Below are positions 52,118-60,719 of a DNA stretch of 64,000 nucleotides, in pieces. The notes beneath the pieces were generated by a model that was not told where the DNA came from, made no database searches, and was given only the letters and a program-made list of their open reading frames with translations. This DNA comes from Hahella chejuensis KCTC 2396 (GTDB taxonomy: Bacteria; Pseudomonadota; Gammaproteobacteria; Pseudomonadales; Oleiphilaceae). The number at the start of each line of letters is the position of its first letter. Position 1 is the first letter of the stretch. Where the stretch lies: positions 4,424,581 to 4,488,580 of the forward strand of contig NC_007645.1 in NCBI RefSeq assembly GCF_000012985.1. Direction: 5' to 3'. The position numbers and the translations under genes were made by a program.

Positions 52118-53124
52118 CGTTTTTTACCCAATAGCTCGCGCATCAGATCCGGGCTGATATTCAACTGCCCGATCTTGTCAGCGCCAGTGGCCAGTTGTCG
52201 GAAAGCCTGAGCAATTAACTGCTCTGGATTCATAGAACTGTTGGTGATCGCTTCAAGAATGCGATTGTCCACTTCCGCCATCGCTTTCATGCTGGCGGAT
52301 ATCGCATAGGCTTTGACATCCGCTTCTTTACGGCTGTTTTCTGCACTGACCGCCACCAGTTCCTTACGCTTGTTCTCTTGTTCTATCTCGTTCTCCAGCA
52401 CTTCCCGCTGCAGTTCCTGAGTTTTACGTTGCACCGCCATACGGGCGTCCATTTCCGCTTCCTTGACCTGCTGCTTTTTCTGTTCCACGGAAATTTCCGT
52501 CTCCAGTTCGTTTTCCTTGATCTTACGCTCCTGTTCAATGGCGGCGTTGCGACGCGTATAAGCCGCTTCGTCCGCATCCTTCATCATCTGCTCCCGCACC
52601 GTCGCTTCAAGCGCGCGGGCGGTTTCCGGATTGGGTTTTATCGCGAGTATGGATACGTCCAGAATCTCCACTCCCAATTTTTCCAGCACCGGGGCGGAAT
52701 CGAGCGCGGCGGCGAGTGTCCCGGCCAGAGTCTCTGAAGCCAGCAGGCTTGCTTTCAAGGACAGGTTCTGAATGCTGTTGCGAGTAATGGATTGCAGAAG
52801 ATTGAGAATCCGCGCCGGCAGCTTCTTAGGCGCGTCCGAAACATAGGATTTACCGTCATCAGCCAGGGTGAAATTCATGGTCGCCGCCAGTATCTTGGGG
52901 CTCTTCACACGATATACCAACTGCCCCTGCACAGTGACCTCCTGAAAGTCACTGGTGCTTTCCTTGAAGATAAACGGTAAATCCGCCGAGCCGATAGGAA
53001 TCGAAACCAGTGACGTCGTCGGCGCAAAGTAAAAGAAGCCCAGGCCCGCGCCTTCCCGCTTAAGCTTTCCTTTGTTGAACTGCATGATATAGGTGGTGGG
53101 TTCGGTTTTTATATATCTGAACAT
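52114..53124 (-). CDS. SPFH/band 7 (prohibitin-like) protein
   Basis: A 336-residue protein. The band 7 domain spans about 10-190 (LKREGAGLGFFYFAPTTSLVSIPIGSADLPFIF, LGVEILDVSILAIKPNPETARALEATVREQMMKDADEAAYTRR). A long charged coiled coil follows (EQERKIKENELETEISVEQKKQQVKEAEMDARM in part, about 195-275), as in flotillin-type proteins that oligomerise. There is no obvious N-terminal membrane helix, unlike most prohibitins. It opens the operon with the NAD-kinase-like gene. The upstream region holds a 10-bp inverted repeat. Confidence 0.85.
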   Translation of the reverse strand: MFRYIKTEPTTYIMQFNKGKLKREGAGLGFFYFAPTTSLVSIPIGSADLPFIFKESTSDFQEVTVQGQLVYRVKSPKILAATMNFTLADDGKSYVSDAPKKLPARILNLLQSITRNSIQNLSLKASLLASETLAGTLAAALDSAPVLEKLGVEILDVSILAIKPNPETARALEATVREQMMKDADEAAYTRRNAAIEQERKIKENELETEISVEQKKQQVKEAEMDARMAVQRKTQELQREVLENEIEQENKRKELVAVSAENSRKEADVKAYAISASMKAMAEVDNRILEAITNSSMNPEQLIAQAFRQLATGADKIGQLNISPDLMRELLGKKR

Positions 53125-53150
53125 CTGTAACCTCTTCCTTATTCTTAATA

Positions 53151-53195
53151 TAGTGGCTCAAAGCCACCAAATAAATTAAAGGCTCTGAGCCACTA
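53151..53195. promoter_or_regulatory. Nested inverted repeat upstream of the SPFH gene
   Basis: TAGTGGCTCA (53151-53160) and TGAGCCACTA (53186-53195) are perfect 10-bp arms; inside them AGCC (53162-53165) can pair with GGCT (53181-53184). It lies 27-71 bases before the SPFH ATG and in the divergent space towards the solute-binding gene. It may be an operator or a leader hairpin. Confidence 0.5.
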
Positions 53196-53316
53196 CTTGT
53201 CAAGCCATAATTCCCCCAGTGCGGAAACGCCTCCCTGTCCGCCACTTTGTAGACTGTTTCAGCATGCACTATCTTTAATACAGTTAATCTCAGCGATAGA
53301 GACTTAAACTATATAC

Positions 53317-54132
53317 ATGCGGCGCCGATTTACCCGGTTTGTACTTGCGCTGTTATGGCTGCTTATCGTTCAGGGCGTCTATGCGGCGGAGACGGAGCTA
53401 TCCTTTGTCAGGATTTGCGACGACGCAGGAGAATGGCCGCCTTATACTTTTTATCGAGTGGAAAACGGCAAGAAGGAGGTTGCCGGCTATGCAGTGGACG
53501 TAGCGCGGGAGATTTTGGAAAGCAACCATATCAAGTATTCCATTGAACTTCCTTCATGGAAGCGCTGTTTGCTGGAAGTCAGAAAAGCGCGCCAATTCGA
53601 CATGCTGCTCAACGCCTCCTACACGGAAGAGCGCAGCAAGCAGTATCTATATTCCCTTCCCTACTACTGGACGCACCTTTACTACTTCTACCTGCAACAG
53701 CGGTTTCCCGATGGATTGGACCAAGTGGAAAAAAGCGTTTTGGACACTTACGTCATCGGCGGGCTCTCCGGCTACAATTACACCTATCTGGATCACCCTA
53801 GCGAATCAATGGATACTGACTCCGTGACCTATGACCACCTGTTCCTGAAGTTGCGCAGCGGCAGAGTAGACCTGATTACCGCTGATTACGAAATTATGCA
53901 GGGATTCGTTCATAAAGGCCTGGATTTGATCGCCACGCCAGGGATGCGGTACAGCCCCATACCCAACTCTCCGCCGCAGGGTTACCACATGCTGTTTCCT
54001 CGCACCCCGGAGGGAGAATATCTCAAGGCGCTGATGGACGCAGGCATCATCAAAATGCAGAAAGAAGGACGCTTACAAGAAATTCTGGACAGCTACATTA
54101 ATCCGACCGGGCAGGTCAGGAGCAATCCCTGA
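53317..54132 (+). CDS. Periplasmic solute-binding protein, family 3-like, first of a pair
   Basis: A 271-residue exported protein with signal peptide (FVLALLWLLIVQGVYA) and the bilobed SBP_bac_3 pattern: RICDDAGEWPPYTF, GYAVDVAREILESNHI, SWKRCLLEVRKARQFDMLLNAS and TEERSKQYLYSLPYYW. Such proteins bind amino acids or related polar compounds; in tandem without ABC permease genes, they often act as sensors or have unknown roles. No permease or ATPase gene lies nearby. The second member starts 1 base after its stop. Confidence 0.78.
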   Translation: MRRRFTRFVLALLWLLIVQGVYAAETELSFVRICDDAGEWPPYTFYRVENGKKEVAGYAVDVAREILESNHIKYSIELPSWKRCLLEVRKARQFDMLLNASYTEERSKQYLYSLPYYWTHLYYFYLQQRFPDGLDQVEKSVLDTYVIGGLSGYNYTYLDHPSESMDTDSVTYDHLFLKLRSGRVDLITADYEIMQGFVHKGLDLIATPGMRYSPIPNSPPQGYHMLFPRTPEGEYLKALMDAGIIKMQKEGRLQEILDSYINPTGQVRSNP

Positions 54133-54133
54133 C

Positions 54134-54997
54134 ATGCCAATACGATTCCCTGTCAGAGGCCAGAACGATACATGGAAAAAAGCGCGGCGATATTGCAGTC
54201 GTCGGGCCGCCATTGGCGCCGTCGCGCTCACGTTCTCGTTGTCCGCCTCCCTGATCTTCGCCGCCGATATCACCGTGCGCCTGGCCAATGGCGAGTGGCC
54301 TCCTTATCAATCGAAAACGCTCAAACATTATGGCGTGGCCAGCCATATTGTTACGGAAGCTTTCGGCATCGTAGGCGTGAACGTGCAATACGTCTTCTTT
54401 GATTCCTGGAAGCGCGCCTACGCCGAAGCCCTTTCCGGCAATCTTGACGGCACCCTGCTATGGAGCCCGTCGGTCGACCGGGAAGCGCTGTTTTTCTTCA
54501 GCGAGCCGGTGGTCATGGGTGAATCCGTGTTTTTTCACCGTGTGGATTCCGATTTCACCTGGAACAGCTTCTCCGACCTGAAACGTTATCGCATTGGCGG
54601 CACGCTCGGGTACTCTTATCAGTTCGAGGATACGGAGGGAGTGAAAATTGATCGAGTGTCCAGTGACGAGATCAATTTCACCAAGTTGCTGCGCGGAAGA
54701 ATCGACGTTTTCCCGTCCGACAAAGACGCAGGTTATGCCTTGCTATATGAATTGTTCAAGCCGGAAGACGTGGCGCAGCTCACCATCTCTCCCCATGTCT
54801 ATAACAGCACCACTTATCACCTGATAATGACTCGCGCCCTGCCGGCGAATAGGGAGCGGGTCAAACAATTCAATGAAGGTTTGCGTCAACTGAAAGACAG
54901 CGGTCTGCTCGACCGCTATCTGGAGGACTCTCGACGCGGAGCCTATCGGCAGCCGCAAGACGTCACTGAGAACAGCGAAAAGGTCGTCTCGCCCTAA
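54134..54997 (+). CDS. Periplasmic solute-binding protein, family 3-like, second of a pair
   Basis: A 287-residue paralogue of the preceding protein: VRLANGEWPPYQSK, VFFDSWKRAYAEALSGNLDGTLLWSP, REALFFFSEPVVMGESVFF and a YRIGGTLGYSYQFED hinge. The N-terminal region is long and contains SRRAAIGAVALTFSLSASLIFA, a hydrophobic signal preceded by twin arginines, so Tat export is possible. Start ATG lies 1 base after the first gene's stop. Its end overlaps the convergent 432-residue gene by 4 bases. No permease genes are adjacent. Confidence 0.75.
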   Translation: MPIRFPVRGQNDTWKKARRYCSRRAAIGAVALTFSLSASLIFAADITVRLANGEWPPYQSKTLKHYGVASHIVTEAFGIVGVNVQYVFFDSWKRAYAEALSGNLDGTLLWSPSVDREALFFFSEPVVMGESVFFHRVDSDFTWNSFSDLKRYRIGGTLGYSYQFEDTEGVKIDRVSSDEINFTKLLRGRIDVFPSDKDAGYALLYELFKPEDVAQLTISPHVYNSTTYHLIMTRALPANRERVKQFNEGLRQLKDSGLLDRYLEDSRRGAYRQPQDVTENSEKVVSP

Positions 54998-56223
54998 CTC
55001 AAATCGTGGTGAATGACTTCCGAGTCTACCGGCTGGCCATTTTCATCGCACTTGAAGATCTCTTCGTACATCAGCCTCTGTTCGCCAGGTCCGCCAAAGC
55101 TCATTTTTTTAATGGGCCGTCCTTCGGCGTCAAACACCATGCATTCGGACACCACCTGCACCCCTTTCAGCGTATAGATGGAGCTATGCAGTTTGGATTG
55201 CTCCGCTTCCAACGGAACCGCAGGGGTTGATTCCTGAGACAGCGGTTCATACAGCACCACATAATGCGTCGCTCTCAGCCCATCCAGAGATATGGCTTCC
55301 TTACTGGCGTGAACGCGGCGCAGATAGGCGTGCAATGTTTTCTGATGCAGCGCCTGCGGCACATTGATGATTTCCGTATGCGCAATGCCCCGCCCTGCGA
55401 TCAGTTCACTCATGGCCAGGGTCTGATCGCTGTGGAACCAATGACGTCGGTAGTCGGAATGCTCCATGATCTGGTCATGTTCAATGGGAACGCCTTCAAG
55501 GTCAACGAAGGCGACCAGCTCCGGCGTGACGAAATGCGCGACTTCTTCCAGCTGCGCCTGACAATCGACTGGAAAAATAACCTGTTCTTCCTCATCCCAA
55601 TCCTCGCCGTCGTCATCCAGGGAGCGCATAGCCTGTATACCAGACTCCGAAAGCTCTACGAAGGAAAGAGGACCGCTGAAGCCGTCTTTTTCATCGAATC
55701 CGAGCAGCGGGTATTCTATGCCCAATACTGCCTTGTCTTGATTGAAATAAACGTTTTTCACCGGGATAGGATGGGGTCCACGGTCAGAGACTTCCATGCG
55801 GAATGCATTATGAGGATTCGGAATTAGCCTGAACTCGCCCTTTTCCGGGTCGATGTCGACCAGGTACTCTGCGTGCATCTTGCCTTCCTCCAGTTCACCG
55901 AAGGGAATACTGTGACTGAACGTCTCTTGAGGAAATTCCACCGTGATCATCGTCCCGGGACTGATTTCCGGGCCATTCTCCAACGTGGACGCATGCTCCC
56001 AGATCGCTTGAGCCCTGGCGAGATAATCACCGTCATACGCGGGTCCAAGCAAGCGGAGGGCGGTGTTTCCTTCGCAGAAAACCAGGTATTCAGTGGATTC
56101 TTCCTCATTGAGCAGAGCGCAGGTGTATTCCGCCCCGGCCGGGATATCCTCAGCCTCGACAGGCTCGCCTTGATAGAAATAAATAATGGAATGGACGTCT
56201 ATGGAACTGCTGGATTGGCTCAT
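54994..56223 (-). CDS. Hypothetical acidic protein
   Basis: A 409-residue acidic cytosolic protein from the ATG at 56223 (a longer reading of 432 residues starts at 56292). It has no signal peptide or membrane helix. I recognise no family. Visible features are an Asp/Glu-rich centre (MRSLDDDGEDWDEEEQVIFPVD) and repeated beta-like segments with EY or VEL-type ends. It is convergent with the solute-binding pair and followed by nothing on its own strand. Confidence 0.6.
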   Translation of the reverse strand: MSQSSSSIDVHSIIYFYQGEPVEAEDIPAGAEYTCALLNEEESTEYLVFCEGNTALRLLGPAYDGDYLARAQAIWEHASTLENGPEISPGTMITVEFPQETFSHSIPFGELEEGKMHAEYLVDIDPEKGEFRLIPNPHNAFRMEVSDRGPHPIPVKNVYFNQDKAVLGIEYPLLGFDEKDGFSGPLSFVELSESGIQAMRSLDDDGEDWDEEEQVIFPVDCQAQLEEVAHFVTPELVAFVDLEGVPIEHDQIMEHSDYRRHWFHSDQTLAMSELIAGRGIAHTEIINVPQALHQKTLHAYLRRVHASKEAISLDGLRATHYVVLYEPLSQESTPAVPLEAEQSKLHSSIYTLKGVQVVSECMVFDAEGRPIKKMSFGGPGEQRLMYEEIFKCDENGQPVDSEVIHHDLS

Positions 56224-56362
56224 TAGATACCTGTCTGAGTTGCAATGCGGGACTCGGCGCTTCGCTTGATGCAAAAGCAATGCGCCGACCAAGTTCTATA
56301 CCCTACCCCATATCCATGTTCGGGTCAGCCTCGGGTTGACCCTTTGCTGCAAGTCAGGCGCT

Positions 56363-56761
56363 TCATGACCTTTCAGCGAAATGCGGGACATCCTCCTGCA
56401 AGGGATGCCAGGCCGCTTTTGAATCACAGTATATTTGCTTCGAGGCTTGCAGGCCGGGATCATCGTCCAGAACCCCGGCCGCAACGCCAATATCGTCCCG
56501 CCCATCGCGAATAAATTGAAGGTTCGATCCACAGTCTGCGCAGAAGGTTCGCGAGACATTCGAGGAAGAGCGATGGATGCGCACATTCTCGACGCCACCC
56601 AACATCACGAAACTGTCCTTGCCAGTCACCAAGTATGCGCCAAAGGCGAAGCCATGAGCCTTCTGACACATCCGACAATGGCAGTAGGTCAGCGCTTTGA
56701 TTTCGCCTTCTATCTGGAATTTCACCGCCCCACACAGACAGGAACCCTTAACTACGGCCAT
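56363..56761 (-). CDS. GFA-family (glutathione-dependent formaldehyde-activating enzyme-like) protein
   Basis: A 132-residue zinc protein from the ATG at 56761, where GGAGG lies 8 bases upstream; one two codons earlier sits too close. Zinc ligands are in the standard places: GSCLCGAVKF, YCHCRMCQKAHG and FCADCGSNLQF. Members of the family bind two zinc ions; true formaldehyde activation is shown for few of them, so substrate is open. It follows the alpha/beta hydrolase gene on the same strand by 15-20 bases, which suggests one transcript. Confidence 0.9.
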   Translation of the reverse strand: MAVVKGSCLCGAVKFQIEGEIKALTYCHCRMCQKAHGFAFGAYLVTGKDSFVMLGGVENVRIHRSSSNVSRTFCADCGSNLQFIRDGRDDIGVAAGVLDDDPGLQASKQIYCDSKAAWHPLQEDVPHFAERS

Positions 56762-56781
56762 ACTCATTTCCTCCAGCGTTT

Positions 56782-57900
56782 TTATTGAATCGCCTGAGCG
56801 CCCGATGCGCCAGGCTGGCTATTCGTCGCCTTCTTCTCAGCGTCCTTTGACCTTGCGACCACCCAATCGCCCAATGTGTCGAGAAAGCCCTCTACGAAGG
56901 CGTCCGGTCCCAGTACTAGAAACATCGCTTCAGCGGACGACGTCCACTCTGAAGGCGTTTGGAAATCAAAGTACTTCGCTTTCAGCAGACTATGCGTCGC
57001 TCCAGGAAACAACGTCAATTGGTAGTCCCGCCAATTTGAGGAATGAAAAGCGCTGTCTATTGTCCGCATGCTCTCCTGGAAATCCACATTGCGGTCTTTG
57101 TCGCCAAACAGCCCCAGAAAGGGAACATTGACGCGAGCCAGCCCCGCACTCATGTCGGCTTGCATGTTGCGCATGGCGAAACGATAGCGTTCGGGGGACA
57201 TGGGCTCAGTTAATACGCCCGCTGGCGGGGCGCTGTTACGCAGCCACGCCAGATACTGATCATAGGAGAGATTATTCTGCGCGAGATAGCGATCTGCTTT
57301 TTCGCTGAACTCCAGCGCAGTCGCAATGTCTTCTTTGCTGTAGCCCTGCCTGAGCATGCGCTCGCGTTGCAAATAAAGCGACTGTCTGCGCCAATTGACG
57401 GCGACGCCAACCGCCACCATGAAATCGATGTCTGCTTGTCCTCTCGCTAATTCCGACAACACCCAGCCCCCCTGCGAAAACGCCATGACGCCAACTGCGC
57501 CCACATCGACGCCTGCCTGTCCTCGCAGCGCCTTAACGCCAGCGACCGTTTCTCCCGCCCGCTCTCGCATACTTTGCGCCAACCAGTCGCCACTGGACTC
57601 GCCAACCCCCTGCTTGTCCCAGCTAAGGCAAGCCACGCCACGCTCCAGCAGCCGGTTCATGATGGCGACATAACCGCCGTTGGCGAAACGGTCCACGGGG
57701 CCGTCACCGTGCAGAAATACGACAACAGGAAAGGGGCCGTCTCCTTCCGGCGTCAACAATGTGGCTCCCAATCGCTGGCCATCATAGGGAAAAGTGAAGT
57801 CGGTTCTTCGCCCATACTTCAGGCTGTGCTGATCCAATACTCCCAATACCAGTACTGCGACCAAGACACATACAAACAGCAGACCCGCCACAATTTTCAT
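56782..57900 (-). CDS. Membrane-anchored or exported alpha/beta hydrolase
   Basis: A 372-residue hydrolase from the ATG at 57900, chosen because GGGAG lies 5 bases upstream; a longer start exists at 57933. An N-terminal hydrophobic segment (IVAGLLFVCVLVAVLVLGVL) anchors or exports it. Catalytic parts are VVFLHGDGP (oxyanion strand), GVMAFSQGGWVLSE (Ser nucleophile), GDKDRNVD (Asp) and PGATHSLLK (His). This fits dienelactone-hydrolase-like or peptidase-type serine hydrolases; substrate unknown. It lies about 60 bases after the histidine kinase gene and before the GFA gene. Confidence 0.82.
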   Translation of the reverse strand: MKIVAGLLFVCVLVAVLVLGVLDQHSLKYGRRTDFTFPYDGQRLGATLLTPEGDGPFPVVVFLHGDGPVDRFANGGYVAIMNRLLERGVACLSWDKQGVGESSGDWLAQSMRERAGETVAGVKALRGQAGVDVGAVGVMAFSQGGWVLSELARGQADIDFMVAVGVAVNWRRQSLYLQRERMLRQGYSKEDIATALEFSEKADRYLAQNNLSYDQYLAWLRNSAPPAGVLTEPMSPERYRFAMRNMQADMSAGLARVNVPFLGLFGDKDRNVDFQESMRTIDSAFHSSNWRDYQLTLFPGATHSLLKAKYFDFQTPSEWTSSAEAMFLVLGPDAFVEGFLDTLGDWVVARSKDAEKKATNSQPGASGAQAIQ

Positions 57901-57962
57901 CTTATCTCCCTTAGCCATTGTGAAGTCCGCCACATTAAATCCGAAACAATCTTAAGATCGCC

Positions 57963-59255
57963 TTAAGAAGCCGGGGTCGGTAACCAGATCACGCTGACTT
58001 GCGCGCCCTCGCCAGTGAGATCAACGGAAAAGCGCCAGTTCAGTTTGTCGCAGATACGTCGCACCAACTCCAGTCCCAAACCGAATCCTTCCACATTTGA
58101 GTCAGCGTCCTCAGGGTTGATCGGATTCGTCATACGCAAACCGTCGCGGTCCGTCGTCATGACGATCACGCCGCCGGATGAGTGCTGAAAGGCGTTGCGA
58201 ACAAGATTCGCCAATACAATATGCAACAGACTTTTCTCTATTTTGACGATGTCTGGACTCAGCTCCAGCCGCACCTCCACATCTCTAGCCGTCAGCAAGT
58301 ATCGGTGATCTTCAATGATCGCCTGGAAAAACGCATCCAGGGACACTCGCTCTTTCTTCAACGCCTGCGGAGATTCCCGCGCCAGCCATAGCAGCGCGCT
58401 GGACAGCAACGCCATATTCGCCCCCGCCAATTGCGCCCGCCGCAGCGAAGCCTTACCCGCCTCGCCGGTTTGCAATTCCAGCGTGTCCAAACTGGCCTGG
58501 ATGATCGCCAGAGGGGTTCTCATCTCGTGACTGGCGTGCTTCAGAAACTGCTTTTCACGAGCATTGAAGGCCTCTATGCGAGCGACGCCCTCCTGCATTC
58601 GCTGCGCCAGTTGATTAAGTTCTTCTATTTCAAAATTCGGCGCATCCACCCGCGTCCTGGTTCCCAAGGTTTGCGCCCAGGCGCTAAGTAGGGCAATAGG
58701 CTGCGTGGCCCGTCGGATCAACCAGAAAAACAGCGCGAACAGGAGTCCGAACACGACCAAAGTTGTAAGCAATGAATGTATCAGGGCGGCGCTGAAGAAC
58801 TCCTCTCCCAGCGTTTCGATATCCGCACGATTATGGCGGCTTAATAAAAACCGGCGCTCTCCATCCTCTGTCTGAAACGGCAATAAATATAAAAACGCCT
58901 CTTCGCCGGCATGTTTAATCACCGCCTCCAGCACCTTGCCGTCCCGGGTCGGTTCAGGCCCAAACTGCGACCGCACTGGCTCAGGCACCGCCGCCCAGCT
59001 TTGATACAGGCTCATATAGGCATCATTGCTTTTTGGTGTTCCATCCGCTCGCTGGGATTGTCGCAGTAGAGCCTGGGCCTCCAGTTTCATCAGCGTATCG
59101 CCGGCCCAGTCCATGTTGTTCCAGGAAGAGATAAAAGCAAGAGCAAGACACCCCAACAACAACCCGGCTCCCATCCAACACAATTGATCTCTGAGACTTT
59201 GGGCCAACGTTTTCGCGCGATCACGGGACCTTTCCCTGTGTGAGTTAAACATCAT
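57963..59255 (-). CDS. Two-component sensor histidine kinase
   Basis: A 430-residue membrane kinase. Helix 1 (GAGLLLGCLALAFISSW) and helix 2 (LLTTLVVFGLLFALFFWLI, about 175) bound a periplasmic sensor region of about 120 residues. A HAMP-like linker (RRATQPIALLSAW) follows, then the H-box FLKHASHEMRTPLAIIQ, N-box LANLVRNAFQHSSGG and a degenerate late G-box region GFGLGLELVRRICDKL. It is of the OmpR-partner type, and an OmpR-family regulator gene (61402-62073) lies upstream on the same strand, separated by an inserted-looking stretch. The two probably formed one operon. Confidence 0.9.
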   Translation of the reverse strand: MMFNSHRERSRDRAKTLAQSLRDQLCWMGAGLLLGCLALAFISSWNNMDWAGDTLMKLEAQALLRQSQRADGTPKSNDAYMSLYQSWAAVPEPVRSQFGPEPTRDGKVLEAVIKHAGEEAFLYLLPFQTEDGERRFLLSRHNRADIETLGEEFFSAALIHSLLTTLVVFGLLFALFFWLIRRATQPIALLSAWAQTLGTRTRVDAPNFEIEELNQLAQRMQEGVARIEAFNAREKQFLKHASHEMRTPLAIIQASLDTLELQTGEAGKASLRRAQLAGANMALLSSALLWLARESPQALKKERVSLDAFFQAIIEDHRYLLTARDVEVRLELSPDIVKIEKSLLHIVLANLVRNAFQHSSGGVIVMTTDRDGLRMTNPINPEDADSNVEGFGLGLELVRRICDKLNWRFSVDLTGEGAQVSVIWLPTPAS

Positions 59256-59499
59256 GTCATTCTCTGGAGACTATTTGTTTCAAACAATACCGGTTTTAAT
59301 CGTTCCCATTATTAATAAGCCAAAGAGCTCAAGTATTTATACCTATTTTTTGACGTGTTATCCAATCATTTGACGCCTTTGCAATTAAGTCGGCGCCAGA
59401 CTCAAATGGATACAGATCATTCTGACAATCATTAAGATTAAATATCATTCCATTTCGATTAATACAAACTACAATCCAGCACGAAACAAGGATACTGCC

Positions 59500-60096
59500 A
59501 TGACTATTGTCAACACCGTTTCTTTACATGAAGCCATGAACAATGAAGTGAAAAAAGGCGGAAAGAAGCTCGCGTTATTTGTCATAGATGAACAAGGAAA
59601 ACAAGCACCCAGAAATCATGCTTCGCTATTGTCGACTATAACTAAAGCGCAGACTTTGCGCATGCCCATTTACTTAATAGAAATTGATCACGCCGCACTC
59701 AGCGATGGAGCGCAACCTGTCGTTATTGGCGGAGCTCCGCCAGTGGGAGTAAGAACATGGAGAGACTACTGCGTACGCGGCGCCACAGTGGTTAAGAAAC
59801 CGCACATTAGTATGTTCAACCCCGAAACCAATCTGGATATTGCAGCCGAGATAAAAAGATTGAACATTACCGGCGCCGTTATTATCGGAACACAGACAAA
59901 CCAGTGTGTAAAAGTAAATGCCGTAGGCGGATATGTGGACAGGAATAACACCAAGAAGTTTGACGGTTTAAACAAACTCTGCAAGGTTTATACGTGCGGC
60001 GCAGTATTAAGAGGCGCAGAAGAAGCCACCTGGAAAAATGAGCCAAATGTTTTCTATTACAATCATTTGGAAGTAGCTCCCCGTCCTCATCGATAG
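59500..60096 (+). CDS. Isochorismatase-fold cysteine hydrolase
   Basis: A 198-residue protein with the isochorismatase-like triad: Asp30 in LALFVIDEQGKQ, Lys99 or Lys100 in VVKKPHISMF, and Cys136 in GTQTNQCVKVNAVGGY. The family cleaves amides or vinyl ethers with a catalytic cysteine. The family's usual MQ after the Asp reads EQ here. Neighbours give no pathway. It is on the opposite strand to the kinase and regulator genes around it, and together with the following 600 bases is AT-rich, which suggests that this stretch was inserted. ACAAGGATAC precedes the ATG. Confidence 0.8.
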   Translation: MTIVNTVSLHEAMNNEVKKGGKKLALFVIDEQGKQAPRNHASLLSTITKAQTLRMPIYLIEIDHAALSDGAQPVVIGGAPPVGVRTWRDYCVRGATVVKKPHISMFNPETNLDIAAEIKRLNITGAVIIGTQTNQCVKVNAVGGYVDRNNTKKFDGLNKLCKVYTCGAVLRGAEEATWKNEPNVFYYNHLEVAPRPHR

Positions 60097-60161
60097 CCTT
60101 TGCTCCCGTCTACGCGTCGGCCCCGGGCTTTACAGAAAGAGGGCTGAGCCTACCCGCTACA

Positions 60162-60180
60162 GGCCCGGCCAATCCGGGCC
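60162..60180. terminator. GC-rich hairpin after the isochorismatase-fold gene
   Basis: GGCCCGG (60162-60168) pairs with CCGGGCC (60174-60180) over CCAAT, 65 bases after the stop. No T-run follows, so terminator activity is uncertain. Confidence 0.4.
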
Positions 60181-60272
60181 CGATGCTTGTATCTCAACAT
60201 CCTGTTCTTGTCACCGTCATACAGCGCCTTGACCTTATTATTAATATGGCAATGATATTGGCATGTTAATCA

Positions 60273-60536
60273 TCAGGCTCGCCCTTGTTCAGCATCCAGC
60301 TTCAGAACCATCACGAAATAATAGCTCTCGTCCACCAAAGTATAATAGACATTACAGCAGTTGCCTTGATGACTAATATTTCCTCTTACTGGCGGCGATA
60401 CCACTTTACAAGTGGCTAAACCCTATTCGATAACGCCTAAAGAAAGCGTATTAATTTCATTGTCTGCAATACCGATAGTTAGCTCATTCAAGTCCTACAC
60501 TGAACCGCCAATATAATTTCTGTCGCCGCCGGCTTT
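60273..60536 (-). pseudogene. Decayed protein-coding fragment with two in-frame stops
   Basis: The reverse strand from 60536 to a TGA at 60273 reads as one protein-like frame apart from two TAG codons (60495-60497 and 60423-60425). Read through, it gives IGGSV-stop-DLNELTIGIADNEINTLSLG, VIE-stop-GLATCKVVSPPVRG, NISHQGNCCNVYYTLVDESY and YFVMVLKLDAEQGRA. This is far more protein-like than chance DNA of that length. No start codon or ribosome site remains. I cannot name the family. The surrounding bases 60181-60272 and 60537-60719 hold nothing I can support. Confidence 0.55.
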
Positions 60537-60719
60537 TTATTAAAAGCGCCATTCAAGAAAAATCTCCTTTCTGGAACTTTTTTAGAATCTGATTATCAAA
60601 TCCATTGAGCATACTAATTATACAGAATCCACCATAGGCTCTATTGTTACACGCCAACAACAGACGATTTTAAACTCTCATCTTTATAATACTTTCTCAA
60701 CGATATATCAGGACTACAT

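Noticed and set aside
53060-53269. A 69-codon reverse frame in front of the SPFH gene
   Set aside because: It overlaps the SPFH start and the palindrome, has no ribosome site and no recognisable protein pattern, although a decayed fragment cannot be excluded.
60181-60272. Possible small gene or RNA after the isochorismatase-fold gene
   Set aside because: No start with ribosome site, no conserved peptide and no convincing RNA fold was seen.
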